DNA from: Parasphingorhabdus flavimaris
GTDB taxonomy: Bacteria > Pseudomonadota > Alphaproteobacteria > Sphingomonadales > Sphingomonadaceae
Length of the DNA: 64,000 nt
Assembly (NCBI RefSeq): GCF_013371215.1
Contig: NZ_JABWMH010000001.1
Span: 1-64,000 of the forward strand
Reading direction: 5' to 3'
Below, in pieces: positions 1 through 7,919 of the stretch. Positions within the stretch are counted from its first letter, which is position 1. Each line of letters opens with the position of its first letter. The notes below the pieces were generated by a model. That model was not told the DNA's origin. It saw nothing but the letters and a program-made list of their open reading frames with translations, and did not search any database. Both the position numbers and the translations under genes were made by a program.

Positions 1-1480
1 AAGACCATTGAACATCGGCGCTTGCAACACCGCAAGCTAGCCGCCTAATATCAACCAATAAGACGAGGCCGATGCTCCGCTAATTTACGCAGCCATCTGT
101 GCCAAATGTTCTGACGACGGACAATTTTTGGTGTCAACTGACGTTCAAGCCAAACCACACTATTTGTGGCAACTGCGCCTGTGTCGCCAGGAATGACTAA
201 AGCCTCGACATAGTCCGTTTCCAAATATGATCGCTTTTGGTTTTCCGCAATCATCGCGCTCCATTCAGGGCTTGTGACGATACCGAAATTCATCCGCAAT
301 CTTTGGTTTTTACATGCAAAAAGTATTCGGATGGTAACATTATGATGGTCCTGCTGCACGCGGAGGTAAGGCGTCATACCACTCAATTTAATTTCTGCGA
401 TGGGTGGTTCAGTTCCGTTATTTGCAAAACGTAGATTGAGCGCATCGTCAGGAGTAAGCCATATCATACCATTTCGGTCTGCAATTGTTGAAACGGTGAA
501 TGCTTTTGCATCAACTCCCATTTCGTCAAGATAGGCCACGACAAGCCCGCTGATTTGCTGCACAGCCTCGCCCGATACACTTGTGCCATCGGTAGTATAA
601 AATTGATGGATCCCCAGCTTGCCGGTGTAATCGTTTATGAAGCGGCTCGTTCCTCCGGCGAAAGCGTAAGCGCATGCGCTTGCGCACGTAGATTGCCGAT
701 CGACATCAGGTTCGTATGTTGGCGAGTATACGCCAATTGCCGTAAAGAACTGCAGCGTTCTGATCGCTCGCCCTAGTTTCATTCCTTCTGCCAGTGATCC
801 GCCAGGTGAGTTGAAATGGATTTTCGCACTTTCGACTCTGTTATTTATTACGAAAGCGAGAAATCGATCTGTGGTTCCTTGTGTGATCTCGCCCGAAGCA
901 TAGATGTCTTCGATGCCCGCACGTATCAGTTTGTTAGTTATTCGCGTGGAAGGATTTGTCTCCATGTAAAACGTCATTGGCGTATCTGCGCGAGCAGGCG
1001 CATGTGCAAACATCGTGGTCAAACAAAAATAAATTAGCCATTTATTCAAAGGCACTGACATTTTCCCCGTTTTGTTAACGTTATATGGGGCAAAATCTAG
1101 CCCAACGCAATTCGGCAGTAGTCCTCACAAAAAGCTGTCGCATTGTGTTATACGAACCTCGACTTCTCATAGCAGCCCGATAATTTGCTTCAGTGTTTCT
1201 CTCTTCTCTCATGCCATAAATGGCGAAAATTCTGATTTTCGATATCGATCACTTTTCGGGAAGCGAGCCAATAGGGTATCCAATCGCCAGTTTCATCCCA
1301 TCGCAGGTATAGCGCAGGTCGCTATTTGCTTTTCTATTGGACAAAGAGACTTTCAATAGGAAAAACCCAAATCCGGAACTCGCCACAGCTTGGGTATCGC
1401 GTGGGTCAATGGCAAAACACCGGCCGATACGACACTGTCAGCCTCGATAATCCTGACCTTTTGGAAATCCATCCCTTGCC
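1..1480. mobile_element. probable end of an integrated element (partial, continues left)
   Basis: The stretch is visibly AT-richer than the DNA from about 2.4 kb onward and stops exactly where a 3' tRNA-Thr fragment begins. In tRNA-targeting integration the displaced 3' end of the tRNA marks the element end farthest from the reconstituted gene, so the element should lie to the left. It carries one recognisable gene (51-1061, minus). Between 1062 and 1480 I see only short reading frames without ribosome sites or recognisable domains. No integrase is in the window, so the element call is an inference. Confidence 0.45.
51..1061 (-). CDS. secreted ClpP/crotonase-fold protease-like protein (COG3904-like)
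   Basis: The 336-residue product starts with a signal peptide (about residues 1-25, ending near ARA) and should act in the periplasm. The core resembles ClpP-fold serine proteases: FNSPGGS at 83-89 fits the oxyanion strand, CASAC at 126-130 places a candidate nucleophile at Ser128, and GIHQF at 150-154 places a candidate catalytic His at 152. It resembles the predicted periplasmic proteins of COG3904, whose substrates are unknown. A purine-rich GGGG sits just before the ATG. The C-terminal third (from about 240) is not recognised. Its low GC and position beside the tRNA fragment suggest it came with an integrated element. Protease activity is inferred from motifs only. Confidence 0.75.
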   Translation of the reverse strand: MSVPLNKWLIYFCLTTMFAHAPARADTPMTFYMETNPSTRITNKLIRAGIEDIYASGEITQGTTDRFLAFVINNRVESAKIHFNSPGGSLAEGMKLGRAIRTLQFFTAIGVYSPTYEPDVDRQSTCASACAYAFAGGTSRFINDYTGKLGIHQFYTTDGTSVSGEAVQQISGLVVAYLDEMGVDAKAFTVSTIADRNGMIWLTPDDALNLRFANNGTEPPIAEIKLSGMTPYLRVQQDHHNVTIRILFACKNQRLRMNFGIVTSPEWSAMIAENQKRSYLETDYVEALVIPGDTGAVATNSVVWLERQLTPKIVRRQNIWHRWLRKLAEHRPRLIG

Positions 1481-1525
1481 TTGGTAATGACGAGGTCGAG
1501 AGTTCAATTCTCTCTAGCAGCACCA
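1481..1525 (+). other. 3' fragment of tRNA-Thr(GGU), probable attachment site
   Basis: The bases read as a tRNA from the anticodon loop onward: loop TTGGTAA (anticodon GGT), stem half TGACG, variable AGGTC, a perfect T-arm GAGAG-TTCAATT-CTCTC at 1498-1514, acceptor half TAGCAGC, discriminator A and CCA at 1523-1525. The 5' half is absent: neither a GCTGCTA acceptor strand nor a matching CGTCA anticodon strand precedes it. Homology starts at the anticodon loop, a common crossover point for tyrosine recombinases. It is therefore read as a displaced tRNA 3' end, not a working tRNA. Confidence 0.75.
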
Positions 1526-1595
1526 TTTTTCCGGCTCGGCGTAATTATCCACCCGCCGCATGCCCGCAAAAGCAAATCCCGGCGCTGCGCGGGCG

Positions 1596-2126
1596 CTATT
1601 TTTGCTGATCAAGCCCGCTCTCGACGATCGCTCCCACTCTGCTCATGAATTCCATTCCCTTGGAAATCTCTTCGTCGGTCAGTTCGTCGGCAATCAACCT
1701 GATGAACGCTTCGGTCCTTTCCATCATATCATTCACCGTCGCCTGACCTTTTTTGGTCAGCCGAATGACCTTCTCCCGCGCTGACGTCCTGCTTTCCTTG
1801 ATGGAAATGAGATTGAGATTCTTGTCCGCCATTGCGCGCAGGACCTTGGAAATCGCTGGGCTGCCCAATTCATACCATTCGCCGATCAGCCGCTCGATGG
1901 TCTTGCGGTGGATCGTGTGTCCGCCTTCTCCCTTGGAATGAATGATCCAGAGGATCACGGTCTGGTGTCGGGTCAGGTCCGGCCCGCTCAAATGTTTTTC
2001 CACCGCCATGCCGACCGAATAATGAAATGGGTAAAATAGTTTCAGGAAGTTTTTCGGGGCAGTCTCCCTTTTGATGGGATAATCTATACCGAAATCGGAC
2101 TGCTGTTTCACACGATACTCCCTCAT
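1596..2126 (-). CDS. MarR-family transcriptional regulator
   Basis: The 176-residue protein has the winged-helix layout of MarR regulators: a helical dimer part at 30-60, a recognition region around SPAISKVLRAMADKNL (about 89-104), and a wing with charged residues (SIKESRTSAREKVIRLTKKG). MarR proteins are dimeric repressors often relieved by small aromatic or lipophilic ligands. It is transcribed away from the P450-receptor genes, with a 295-bp gap holding repeated ATGTC half-sites, so it is the natural candidate regulator of that cluster. The start is uncertain because no clear ribosome site precedes the ATG at 2126; an internal start near MAVEK is possible. Confidence 0.8.
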   Translation of the reverse strand: MREYRVKQQSDFGIDYPIKRETAPKNFLKLFYPFHYSVGMAVEKHLSGPDLTRHQTVILWIIHSKGEGGHTIHRKTIERLIGEWYELGSPAISKVLRAMADKNLNLISIKESRTSAREKVIRLTKKGQATVNDMMERTEAFIRLIADELTDEEISKGMEFMSRVGAIVESGLDQQK

Positions 2127-2352
2127 TTGGACCAGGCTGGATATTCACTGTCATCAAGCCGATAGATCGATGGACGATTATCACGGGAAAGTCCATTTTT
2201 CCCAGCCAAATTTTGCTGAATATGAGCCCGATGGGAAATAAATCGATTGCATTCTGTCGTGCGAGCACGGGTAGAAGCCTGAAAATATATCTTTTAACTC
2301 AATAATTTGAGAGGATTTTCCTGCGCGCCGGATGAGGCTGGTTGACAGAAAT

Positions 2353-2400
2353 ATGTCCAGGCGCATATTATGTCCTAAAGAAACAATGTCGAAAAGACAT
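2353..2400 (+). promoter_or_regulatory. repeated ATGTC half-sites, candidate operator
   Basis: ATGTC occurs at 2353-2357, 2370-2374 and 2386-2390, spaced 17 and 16 bp, and the last copy forms a perfect inverted repeat with GACAT at 2396-2400 across GAAAA. This lies just before the P450 start codon at 2422 and between it and the divergent MarR gene. MarR proteins bind short inverted repeats of this size, so it may be their operator. That link is inference. Confidence 0.45.
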
Positions 2401-2421
2401 ATAATCAAGGATTGAGGATTC

Positions 2422-3651
2422 ATGCAGCCTGCGTTTGACGTCGACCAGTTGAGCCGTCCGGAAGTTATCCGGAATCCCTATCCCTATTATGATCTGCTCC
2501 GTGACCAGTCGCCGATCTTCGGATATCGTGATTATCCGCCCGGCACGATGCCGGGTGTAGACGATCCGAAACCGTCATGGGTCGTGCTGAACTTCGAAGA
2601 CGTTGCGGCCGTGGCATGGGATCACGAGAGTTTTTCGTCGCGGGACAGTTTGCAGGAGGAATCGTCGGCGCCATCGCTGATGCTGGTCAATCACGACCGG
2701 CCCGAACATAGCCGGCTCCGCAAGATTGCGGCCAAGGCTTTCCAGCCCTCCTCGATCAAATCGTTTGCGCCCCAGGTGGATGCGCTGGTCGCGGCCTGCA
2801 TGGATGATTTTTTCGTTGCTGATCAGCCGGTCGACGTGATGGCCGACTATTGTGCGATGCTACCGAGCAGGGTGATGGCCCATTTGTTCGGCATGCCCGC
2901 AGAAATGGATCGGGACGTGAATAACTGGGCCACTGCTTTCATGCTGTCGGCGGACATCGGGCCGGAAGAACGGCAGGCGTATAATGTAGAGGCGATGGCT
3001 TTCTTTGACACGCACGTCAAAGAGCAGATGGACCGGATCGCACAGGGCAAGGAAATTCCCGGTCCTTTGCTTGATGCGTTCATTCGCACCGAGGTGGACG
3101 GGGACCGGCTCTCGTTTGAAGAAATCGTCCGTTTTTGCATGACGGTAACAGTGGCCGGCGCGGAGACAACATCATTCTATCTCGGCAATCTGATCACTGT
3201 TTTTGCGGATTTTCCCGATATATGGCGGACATTCGCGGACGATCCCGGTCAGTTTGACGCCATCTACAAGGAAGTCCTGCGCTTTCACGGCCCGCCACAG
3301 CGCCTGTTCCGGGTGGCCACGCGGGATATCACAATCGGCAAGGCCGATATCAGACGAGGCGACTGGGTCGCCTGCTTTTTCGGCGCGGCCAATTATGATC
3401 CGGACGCTTTTCCGAATCCCTATGAGTTTCGACTGAACCGCAAGAATGCCAGCCGTCACATGAGCTTCGGCTACGGCATCCATCGCTGCCTCGGCGCGCC
3501 GCTGGCGCAGCTGGAAGCTGAGTCCACCGCCCGCATGTTGCGGGAGCGGTATCGGCAGATCGAGCGGGCCGGTGAGCCAGTCTGGCAGGATGTCAGCCTG
3601 CTCAATCACGGGCTGCAAAGCAATCCGGTGATTTTTCGCGCCCGGGATTAA
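2422..3651 (+). CDS. cytochrome P450 monooxygenase
   Basis: The 409-residue protein is a soluble bacterial class I P450, of usual length. The oxygen-binding I-helix motif AGAETT is at 245-250, the K-helix ExxR is EVLR at 284-287, and the heme loop FGYGIHRCLG at 349-358 gives the cysteine ligand Cys356. These enzymes hydroxylate hydrophobic substrates using electrons from a ferredoxin and reductase; none is encoded nearby. TTGAGGA upstream of the ATG serves as ribosome site. It is followed after 57 bp by a TonB receptor on the same strand, so both probably act on the same compound. The substrate cannot be told from sequence; terpenoids, alkyl chains or sterols are all possible. Confidence 0.92.
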   Translation: MQPAFDVDQLSRPEVIRNPYPYYDLLRDQSPIFGYRDYPPGTMPGVDDPKPSWVVLNFEDVAAVAWDHESFSSRDSLQEESSAPSLMLVNHDRPEHSRLRKIAAKAFQPSSIKSFAPQVDALVAACMDDFFVADQPVDVMADYCAMLPSRVMAHLFGMPAEMDRDVNNWATAFMLSADIGPEERQAYNVEAMAFFDTHVKEQMDRIAQGKEIPGPLLDAFIRTEVDGDRLSFEEIVRFCMTVTVAGAETTSFYLGNLITVFADFPDIWRTFADDPGQFDAIYKEVLRFHGPPQRLFRVATRDITIGKADIRRGDWVACFFGAANYDPDAFPNPYEFRLNRKNASRHMSFGYGIHRCLGAPLAQLEAESTARMLRERYRQIERAGEPVWQDVSLLNHGLQSNPVIFRARD

Positions 3652-3708
3652 CGGCAGACAATATTCAAAGGCAACGGTGAGCACGGTCACCGAACGAGGG
3701 AGGAAAAG

Positions 3709-6120
3709 ATGAACATTCGGAACGCCAAGAAAGCGGTGCTGGCAACCACTAGCCTGCTCGCCATCATGGCTGCGCCAGCGCCGCTACACGCCCAGCAGGG
3801 TGCAAATGACGAAGTGCAGCAAAGCAACAGCGATATCATCATCGTCACCGCCAATCGCCGCGAAGAATCGATCCAGGATTCGCCGATGGCGATAACCGCC
3901 TTCGGCGGCGATGAGCTCGCCAACCGGTCGATCACCTCGATCGAACAGGTAGGTGCGATCGCGCCTGGCGTCCAGATATCCACCTATCAGGGCGATACGT
4001 CGATTTTCATCCGCGGCATTGGCACGCCGACGATCATCGCCGGCACCGACAGTTCCACCGCCACCTATATTGATGGCGTCTATATCAGCCGCCCAGCCGC
4101 GATCGGCCCGCAATTTTTTGACATTGAGCGCATCGAAGTGCTGCGCGGACCGCAGGGCACGCTTTATGGCCGCAACGCCACCGGCGGCGCGGTGAATATC
4201 GTCACCAATCGGCCGACCGACATCTTGGAAGGCAATCTTCAACTGACGGTCGGAAATTATGACCGCTTTCGTGTCGCAGGCGCGTTGAGCGGGCCACTGA
4301 ACGACGCGATCCGTGCGCGCCTTGCCTTTCAATGGGAGGACCGCGACGGCTATGCAACCGTAACCCGGCCCGACGACACGACGGAACGCGTGGAAGACAA
4401 GGAGGATTATGCCATCCGGCTGACGGTCGAGGCCGATCTCTCGCCTGACGCGACCCTGATCCTCAACGGCGATTATTATCGCGCGGACGACAAGGCCAAC
4501 GCCTATTATTATGCCAGCGCAGGCTATGCCGACGAGATTCCCGGCTGGTACGGCACGCGGGAAGGTTCGCAAACCGTCCCCTATTTCGCGATGAAAAATT
4601 CCGGCCGTGTTTCCGCAGCCGCTTCCCGCGACATTTTTGCCGACGTGCCCTATTTCAACAAGGTCGAGAATTGGGGCCTCGGCGCCACGCTCGACTGGGA
4701 TATTGCCGATTATAATCTGAAGGTGATCGGCAGCTACCGCGACACCAATCCGATTTCCCAGAACGAGTTCGACCTGTCGGACGCCTATGTCAATTATGTC
4801 GGTCGCGAAGAGGATCACTGGCAATGGAGCGGCGAAGTGCAGCTCAGTTCGCCTGTCGACAAACCATTCTCATGGATCGCCGGCGCTTATTATTTCGAAG
4901 AACGCAATATCATCGACAATGATATTTTCGGCAATTTCTGGGAGCCGATCCTGATCCAGGGATTCATGGATCTGCAGGCAGCAGGCGTCTTGCCGCCCTT
5001 CCCGGTGGTCTTTCCCGACAGTGACCTGTGTTGCGAGTTGCATTTGAGCGGTGAACAGGAAACCAAGGCGTGGGCCACCTATCTTGATACCCAGTGGGAA
5101 GTGTCGGACCAGATCACCATCCGGCTCGGCGGTCGCTACAGCGAGGAACGTCGTGACGGGCGGCAGAATTTCGATCTTATAATGCTCCCCGATATCCGCA
5201 TCGCGCCGAATACGATCTTCTTTCCCAATGCGATCACCGAAGACCGCGATGCCGCGCAACCCGACCCGTTCGGTTTCGTCATCGCTCCGGTCAACGGCCC
5301 GACGACCTTCAGCGCCTTCACCCCCAAGCTGGGCATCGACTTCAAACCAAGCGACGATGTCATGCTCTACGCATCCGTGCAGCGCGGCTTCAAGAGCGGC
5401 GGCTATAATATCGGCAGCAGCCAGCTCGACCCGTTCGAGCCGGAAAAAATCTGGTCCTATGAAATCGGCGCGCGCACCGAATTGCTCGATCGGGCACTGC
5501 TGCTCAACGCCTCGGCCTTCTGGTATGACTATACCAATCTGCAGGCGCAGGACAGCGTCGGCAACCAGCCGATCATCCGCAATGTCGGCAAGGCCCGGGT
5601 GCGCGGCTTCGAAGTCGAGACCGTGGCCCGCCCGACCGACTTTTTCCGGCTGGAGGGCGCGCTGACCTATGTCGATGCGCAATTTACCGACGGCCAGCTG
5701 ACCGAAGTCCTGCGCCCGGCACCGCTTACGCAGGATCCAGGGACATTTGTCCGCGACCTTGACGGATTGCGCCTGCCACGCGCGCCGCGCTGGAAGTTCA
5801 GCATTGCCGGTCAGGTCGAGCAGCCGCTGGGCGACAGCGGCACAATCACCGCCCGCACCGAATATCACTGGCAGAGCAAGATCTATTTCACCGTGTTCAA
5901 CATCGATGCCGCATCGCAGGAAAGCTATGGCCTGCTGCGCGCCAGTCTTGGTTTCACAAGCGCCGATGACAGGTGGAGCGTGCGGCTGTTCGGCGACAAT
6001 CTCACCGGCGAGACCTATTTCACCAACCAGATACTCACCGGCACCGTCTACGGCGCCGAATTTGTCGGGCCGCTCGGCGCGCCGCGCACCTATGGCGTCG
6101 ATCTGCGGTTCAATTTCTGA
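3709..6120 (+). CDS. TonB-dependent outer membrane receptor
   Basis: The 803-residue protein has a signal peptide (1-28, ending at LHAQ), a TonB-box-like segment DIIIVTA near 43, a plug domain at about 50-160 with IRGIGT, IDGVY and VLRGPQGTLYGRNATGGAVN, and then a 22-strand-type barrel ending in an aromatic residue (YGVDLRFNF). Such receptors import a bulky ligand across the outer membrane using energy from TonB-ExbBD. The GAGGAAAAG site just before the ATG supports the start. Sphingomonads have many receptors of this subfamily tied to degradation genes, and here the P450 lies directly upstream and an NTF2-like gene downstream. The ligand is more likely an organic carbon compound than iron, but this is inferred from context. 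Confidence 0.93.
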   Translation: MNIRNAKKAVLATTSLLAIMAAPAPLHAQQGANDEVQQSNSDIIIVTANRREESIQDSPMAITAFGGDELANRSITSIEQVGAIAPGVQISTYQGDTSIFIRGIGTPTIIAGTDSSTATYIDGVYISRPAAIGPQFFDIERIEVLRGPQGTLYGRNATGGAVNIVTNRPTDILEGNLQLTVGNYDRFRVAGALSGPLNDAIRARLAFQWEDRDGYATVTRPDDTTERVEDKEDYAIRLTVEADLSPDATLILNGDYYRADDKANAYYYASAGYADEIPGWYGTREGSQTVPYFAMKNSGRVSAAASRDIFADVPYFNKVENWGLGATLDWDIADYNLKVIGSYRDTNPISQNEFDLSDAYVNYVGREEDHWQWSGEVQLSSPVDKPFSWIAGAYYFEERNIIDNDIFGNFWEPILIQGFMDLQAAGVLPPFPVVFPDSDLCCELHLSGEQETKAWATYLDTQWEVSDQITIRLGGRYSEERRDGRQNFDLIMLPDIRIAPNTIFFPNAITEDRDAAQPDPFGFVIAPVNGPTTFSAFTPKLGIDFKPSDDVMLYASVQRGFKSGGYNIGSSQLDPFEPEKIWSYEIGARTELLDRALLLNASAFWYDYTNLQAQDSVGNQPIIRNVGKARVRGFEVETVARPTDFFRLEGALTYVDAQFTDGQLTEVLRPAPLTQDPGTFVRDLDGLRLPRAPRWKFSIAGQVEQPLGDSGTITARTEYHWQSKIYFTVFNIDAASQESYGLLRASLGFTSADDRWSVRLFGDNLTGETYFTNQILTGTVYGAEFVGPLGAPRTYGVDLRFNF

Positions 6121-6155
6121 GGCGACCGGCGTCATCTTTTCAATGGAGAATATCT

Positions 6156-6548
6156 ATGATCGCCCCGATTGATGTTACAAAAAACGTCTTCGAAGCTTTT
6201 GGCGCCCATGATGTCGATAATATCGTCAAATGGCTGCACCCGGATGTCCGGATCGAATTTTACGGGCCGGAGGTCATTCCCTATGCCGGCAATTATGACG
6301 GACTTGAGGAAGCCCGCGGTTTTTTCGAAACCGTCCTGTCTTCTGTCGACATCCACCAGTTCGATCCGGAGGAATTTATCTGTGAAGGCGACAAGGTCGT
6401 CGTTACCGGCCATTTGCGTCTGACAGCCCGCTCCACCGGCAGGGAGATCGAGTCCGACTTTGTCCATGTCATCACCGTAGCGGACGAAAAATGGCTACTG
6501 TTCCGCGACTTCATGAACACGGTCGAAGCGGCCAAGGCATTTGGTTGA
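6156..6548 (+). CDS. NTF2-like (SnoaL family) protein
   Basis: The start at 6156 is set by GGAGAA a few bases upstream; a longer frame exists but runs back into the receptor gene. The 130-residue product shows the alpha+beta cone pattern of SnoaL/ketosteroid-isomerase-like proteins: an N-terminal helix (VTKNVFEAFGAHDVDNI), WLHPDVRIEFYGP, and a last sheet with WLLFRDFMNT. Members bind small hydrophobic molecules and some are isomerases, hydrolases or cyclases. It follows the TonB receptor by 35 bp and is probably cotranscribed with the P450, so it may act on the oxidised product. Catalytic residues are not evident. Confidence 0.75.
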   Translation: MIAPIDVTKNVFEAFGAHDVDNIVKWLHPDVRIEFYGPEVIPYAGNYDGLEEARGFFETVLSSVDIHQFDPEEFICEGDKVVVTGHLRLTARSTGREIESDFVHVITVADEKWLLFRDFMNTVEAAKAFG

Positions 6549-7484
6549 TATGCTGGCCAGCGGCGCATCGGCAACCACTGTCGCTCTCCCTCATGGCTGA
6601 TCAGTCCGTTTTCAGGTCGTTGCATATCTTTGTGCCTTTCTCGCCGCCCGCGTTGCCGTCGTCGAACGCCATGCCCTGATCCACGATATCCCGATTTGCC
6701 AGGAACTGGTGACCAACATCATGACACAGGCGGAGACCATCAGGCAGCTAATCGGCAAATGGGGCGGGTCTAGTTAAATCAATTTCGTTCGCCTTGTGCG
6801 GGCTCGAAAAGTGCCATCCGGCCGCATTCGACTCACAAGCTGTCGTCCAAATACGACCTTCCAAATGGAAGTCTTCCACCCAACTTATGTCATCTTGCGT
6901 TGGCTTAAACTGGGTCGTTAGCGGTCTGCGTGTTTTTCTGGAAAACATGCAAGAACGCAGACGTTCGCGAAATGACATAGGATGGCGACGGATATAAGAC
7001 CGGCTCAACTGGAGACAGGGCCGACACTATGATCCGGAAAAATTATCGATGACGATCGATAAAAATTCAATGCGGCGCAATCAATGGCCTCGTCGTTATC
7101 GATTGGACGTTAGTGAATTCCCACAGGCCTTCGTTTGAACCCTCGACGCCAATCCCGGATTGTTTGTGGCCGGAAAATGTCGCACGCGGCGAAAAAACCA
7201 GTATTTGGCTGAATTTCAGCACTCCGATCAAAAATTGTTGATCATATGTTACCGTAAACAGGTTGCGTCGGGTGAGTGATGGTGCAAACTCAATTATATC
7301 AAATGAGGTCGGAACAAATGAAGGGTGCTTAGTTGGTGCCTGCGATATGTTAAATGTCGACCCAAGCAAGCAGATGCCCCCGACCTACCTCGAGTTCACA
7401 AGTCCCTAATGGCTCGTTAACCATATTCACAAAGGAACGGTTGAAACGTGCGGTGCTAAGGGCAGCGATATCAGGAGAATTTAG
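6549..7484. other. intergenic region with decayed coding DNA
   Basis: About 0.9 kb holds no intact gene I can support. From about 6610 to 6776 a plus-strand frame reads like a protein C-terminus ending KWGGSS before a TAG/TAA, but it has no start and no recognisable family. Near 7097-7192 the minus strand holds an aldehyde dehydrogenase tail, listed separately. The base composition drifts toward AT across the region, as expected for decaying sequence between a catabolic cluster and the pilus cluster. Confidence 0.5.
7067..7200 (-). pseudogene. aldehyde dehydrogenase C-terminal remnant
   Basis: A minus-strand frame contains ATFSGHKQSGIGVEG followed by NEGLWEFTNVQSI. This closely matches the end of NAD-dependent aldehyde dehydrogenases, where the usual pattern is PFGGYKQSGxGRE, then GLxxYTxxK. 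Nothing upstream resembles the catalytic Cys or Glu regions, and the whole frame is only 100 codons. It is therefore a leftover of a gene once transcribed toward the NTF2-like gene. An aldehyde dehydrogenase would fit downstream of a P450 hydroxylation pathway. Confidence 0.6.
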
Positions 7485-7916
7485 ATGCTGAAATCGCCGT
7501 TAATTAAGCCAATTGCCATCGCTGTAGCAATGATAAGCGGTTCGTTTCTTGCGCTCCCCGCCCACGCAGCGCCTAACGATACGGGAGGGTTCTCCGTGGC
7601 CGTCACCGTACCGGTGATCTGTGACCTCGAAGCAACAGATTTTATTATCGATCAAACGACCAACATTATTACGGGGCAAGTGCAGGAATACTGTAACAGC
7701 TCGCGCGGTTTTCATGTCCTGGCAAATCACCGGCCTTTGCTCAGCGGAGAGCAGGTTGATCTGACCTATGGCGGTGTTGCTTCACAGCTTGCAACGAACG
7801 GATTCTCCTCGGTAGCTTTCCGGGCAGGCGCACGTTTCGGTTATGTGCCGATAACCATTCACGCAAATAATGTTGAGGGCCCCATTGCCCTCAGTTTTGC
7901 GGTTACAGCACTCTAA
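7485..7916 (+). CDS. small secreted protein, possibly pilus-associated
   Basis: The 143-residue product has a signal peptide (1-28, ending PAHA) and a mature all-beta-looking domain with two cysteines (ICDLEA and EYCNSS) that could form a disulphide, plus a C-terminal alternating strand (IALSFAVTAL). This layout resembles small fimbrial or spore-coat-U-like subunits, but I do not recognise a named family. AGGAGAA lies just before the ATG. It is convergent with the tip-like subunit gene, with only 3 bp between the two stop codons, so it has its own promoter. A role in the pilus is suggested only by position. Confidence 0.65.
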   Translation: MLKSPLIKPIAIAVAMISGSFLALPAHAAPNDTGGFSVAVTVPVICDLEATDFIIDQTTNIITGQVQEYCNSSRGFHVLANHRPLLSGEQVDLTYGGVASQLATNGFSSVAFRAGARFGYVPITIHANNVEGPIALSFAVTAL

Positions 7917-7919
7917 ATA

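Noticed and set aside
1390..1530. A full tRNA at the tRNA-Thr fragment
   Set aside because: No acceptor or anticodon 5' strands are present upstream, so only the 3' half exists.
3784..4824. Minus-strand frame of 346 codons over the receptor plug region
   Set aside because: Same reason: antisense shadow, low complexity, no domain.
4870..6135. Long minus-strand reading frame of 421 codons within the TonB receptor
   Set aside because: It is antisense to a well-supported receptor gene and shows no recognisable domain; high-GC codon bias opens such shadow frames.
6610..6776. Possible protein C-terminus ending KWGGSS
   Set aside because: No start codon, and an in-frame stop lies just upstream; no family recognised, so it was noted only as decayed DNA.
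7437..7470. GGAAC near the start of the 143-residue secreted protein gene
   Set aside because: The bases 16-17 positions on do not match the EcfG -10 element (GCTA), so it was not called a promoter.
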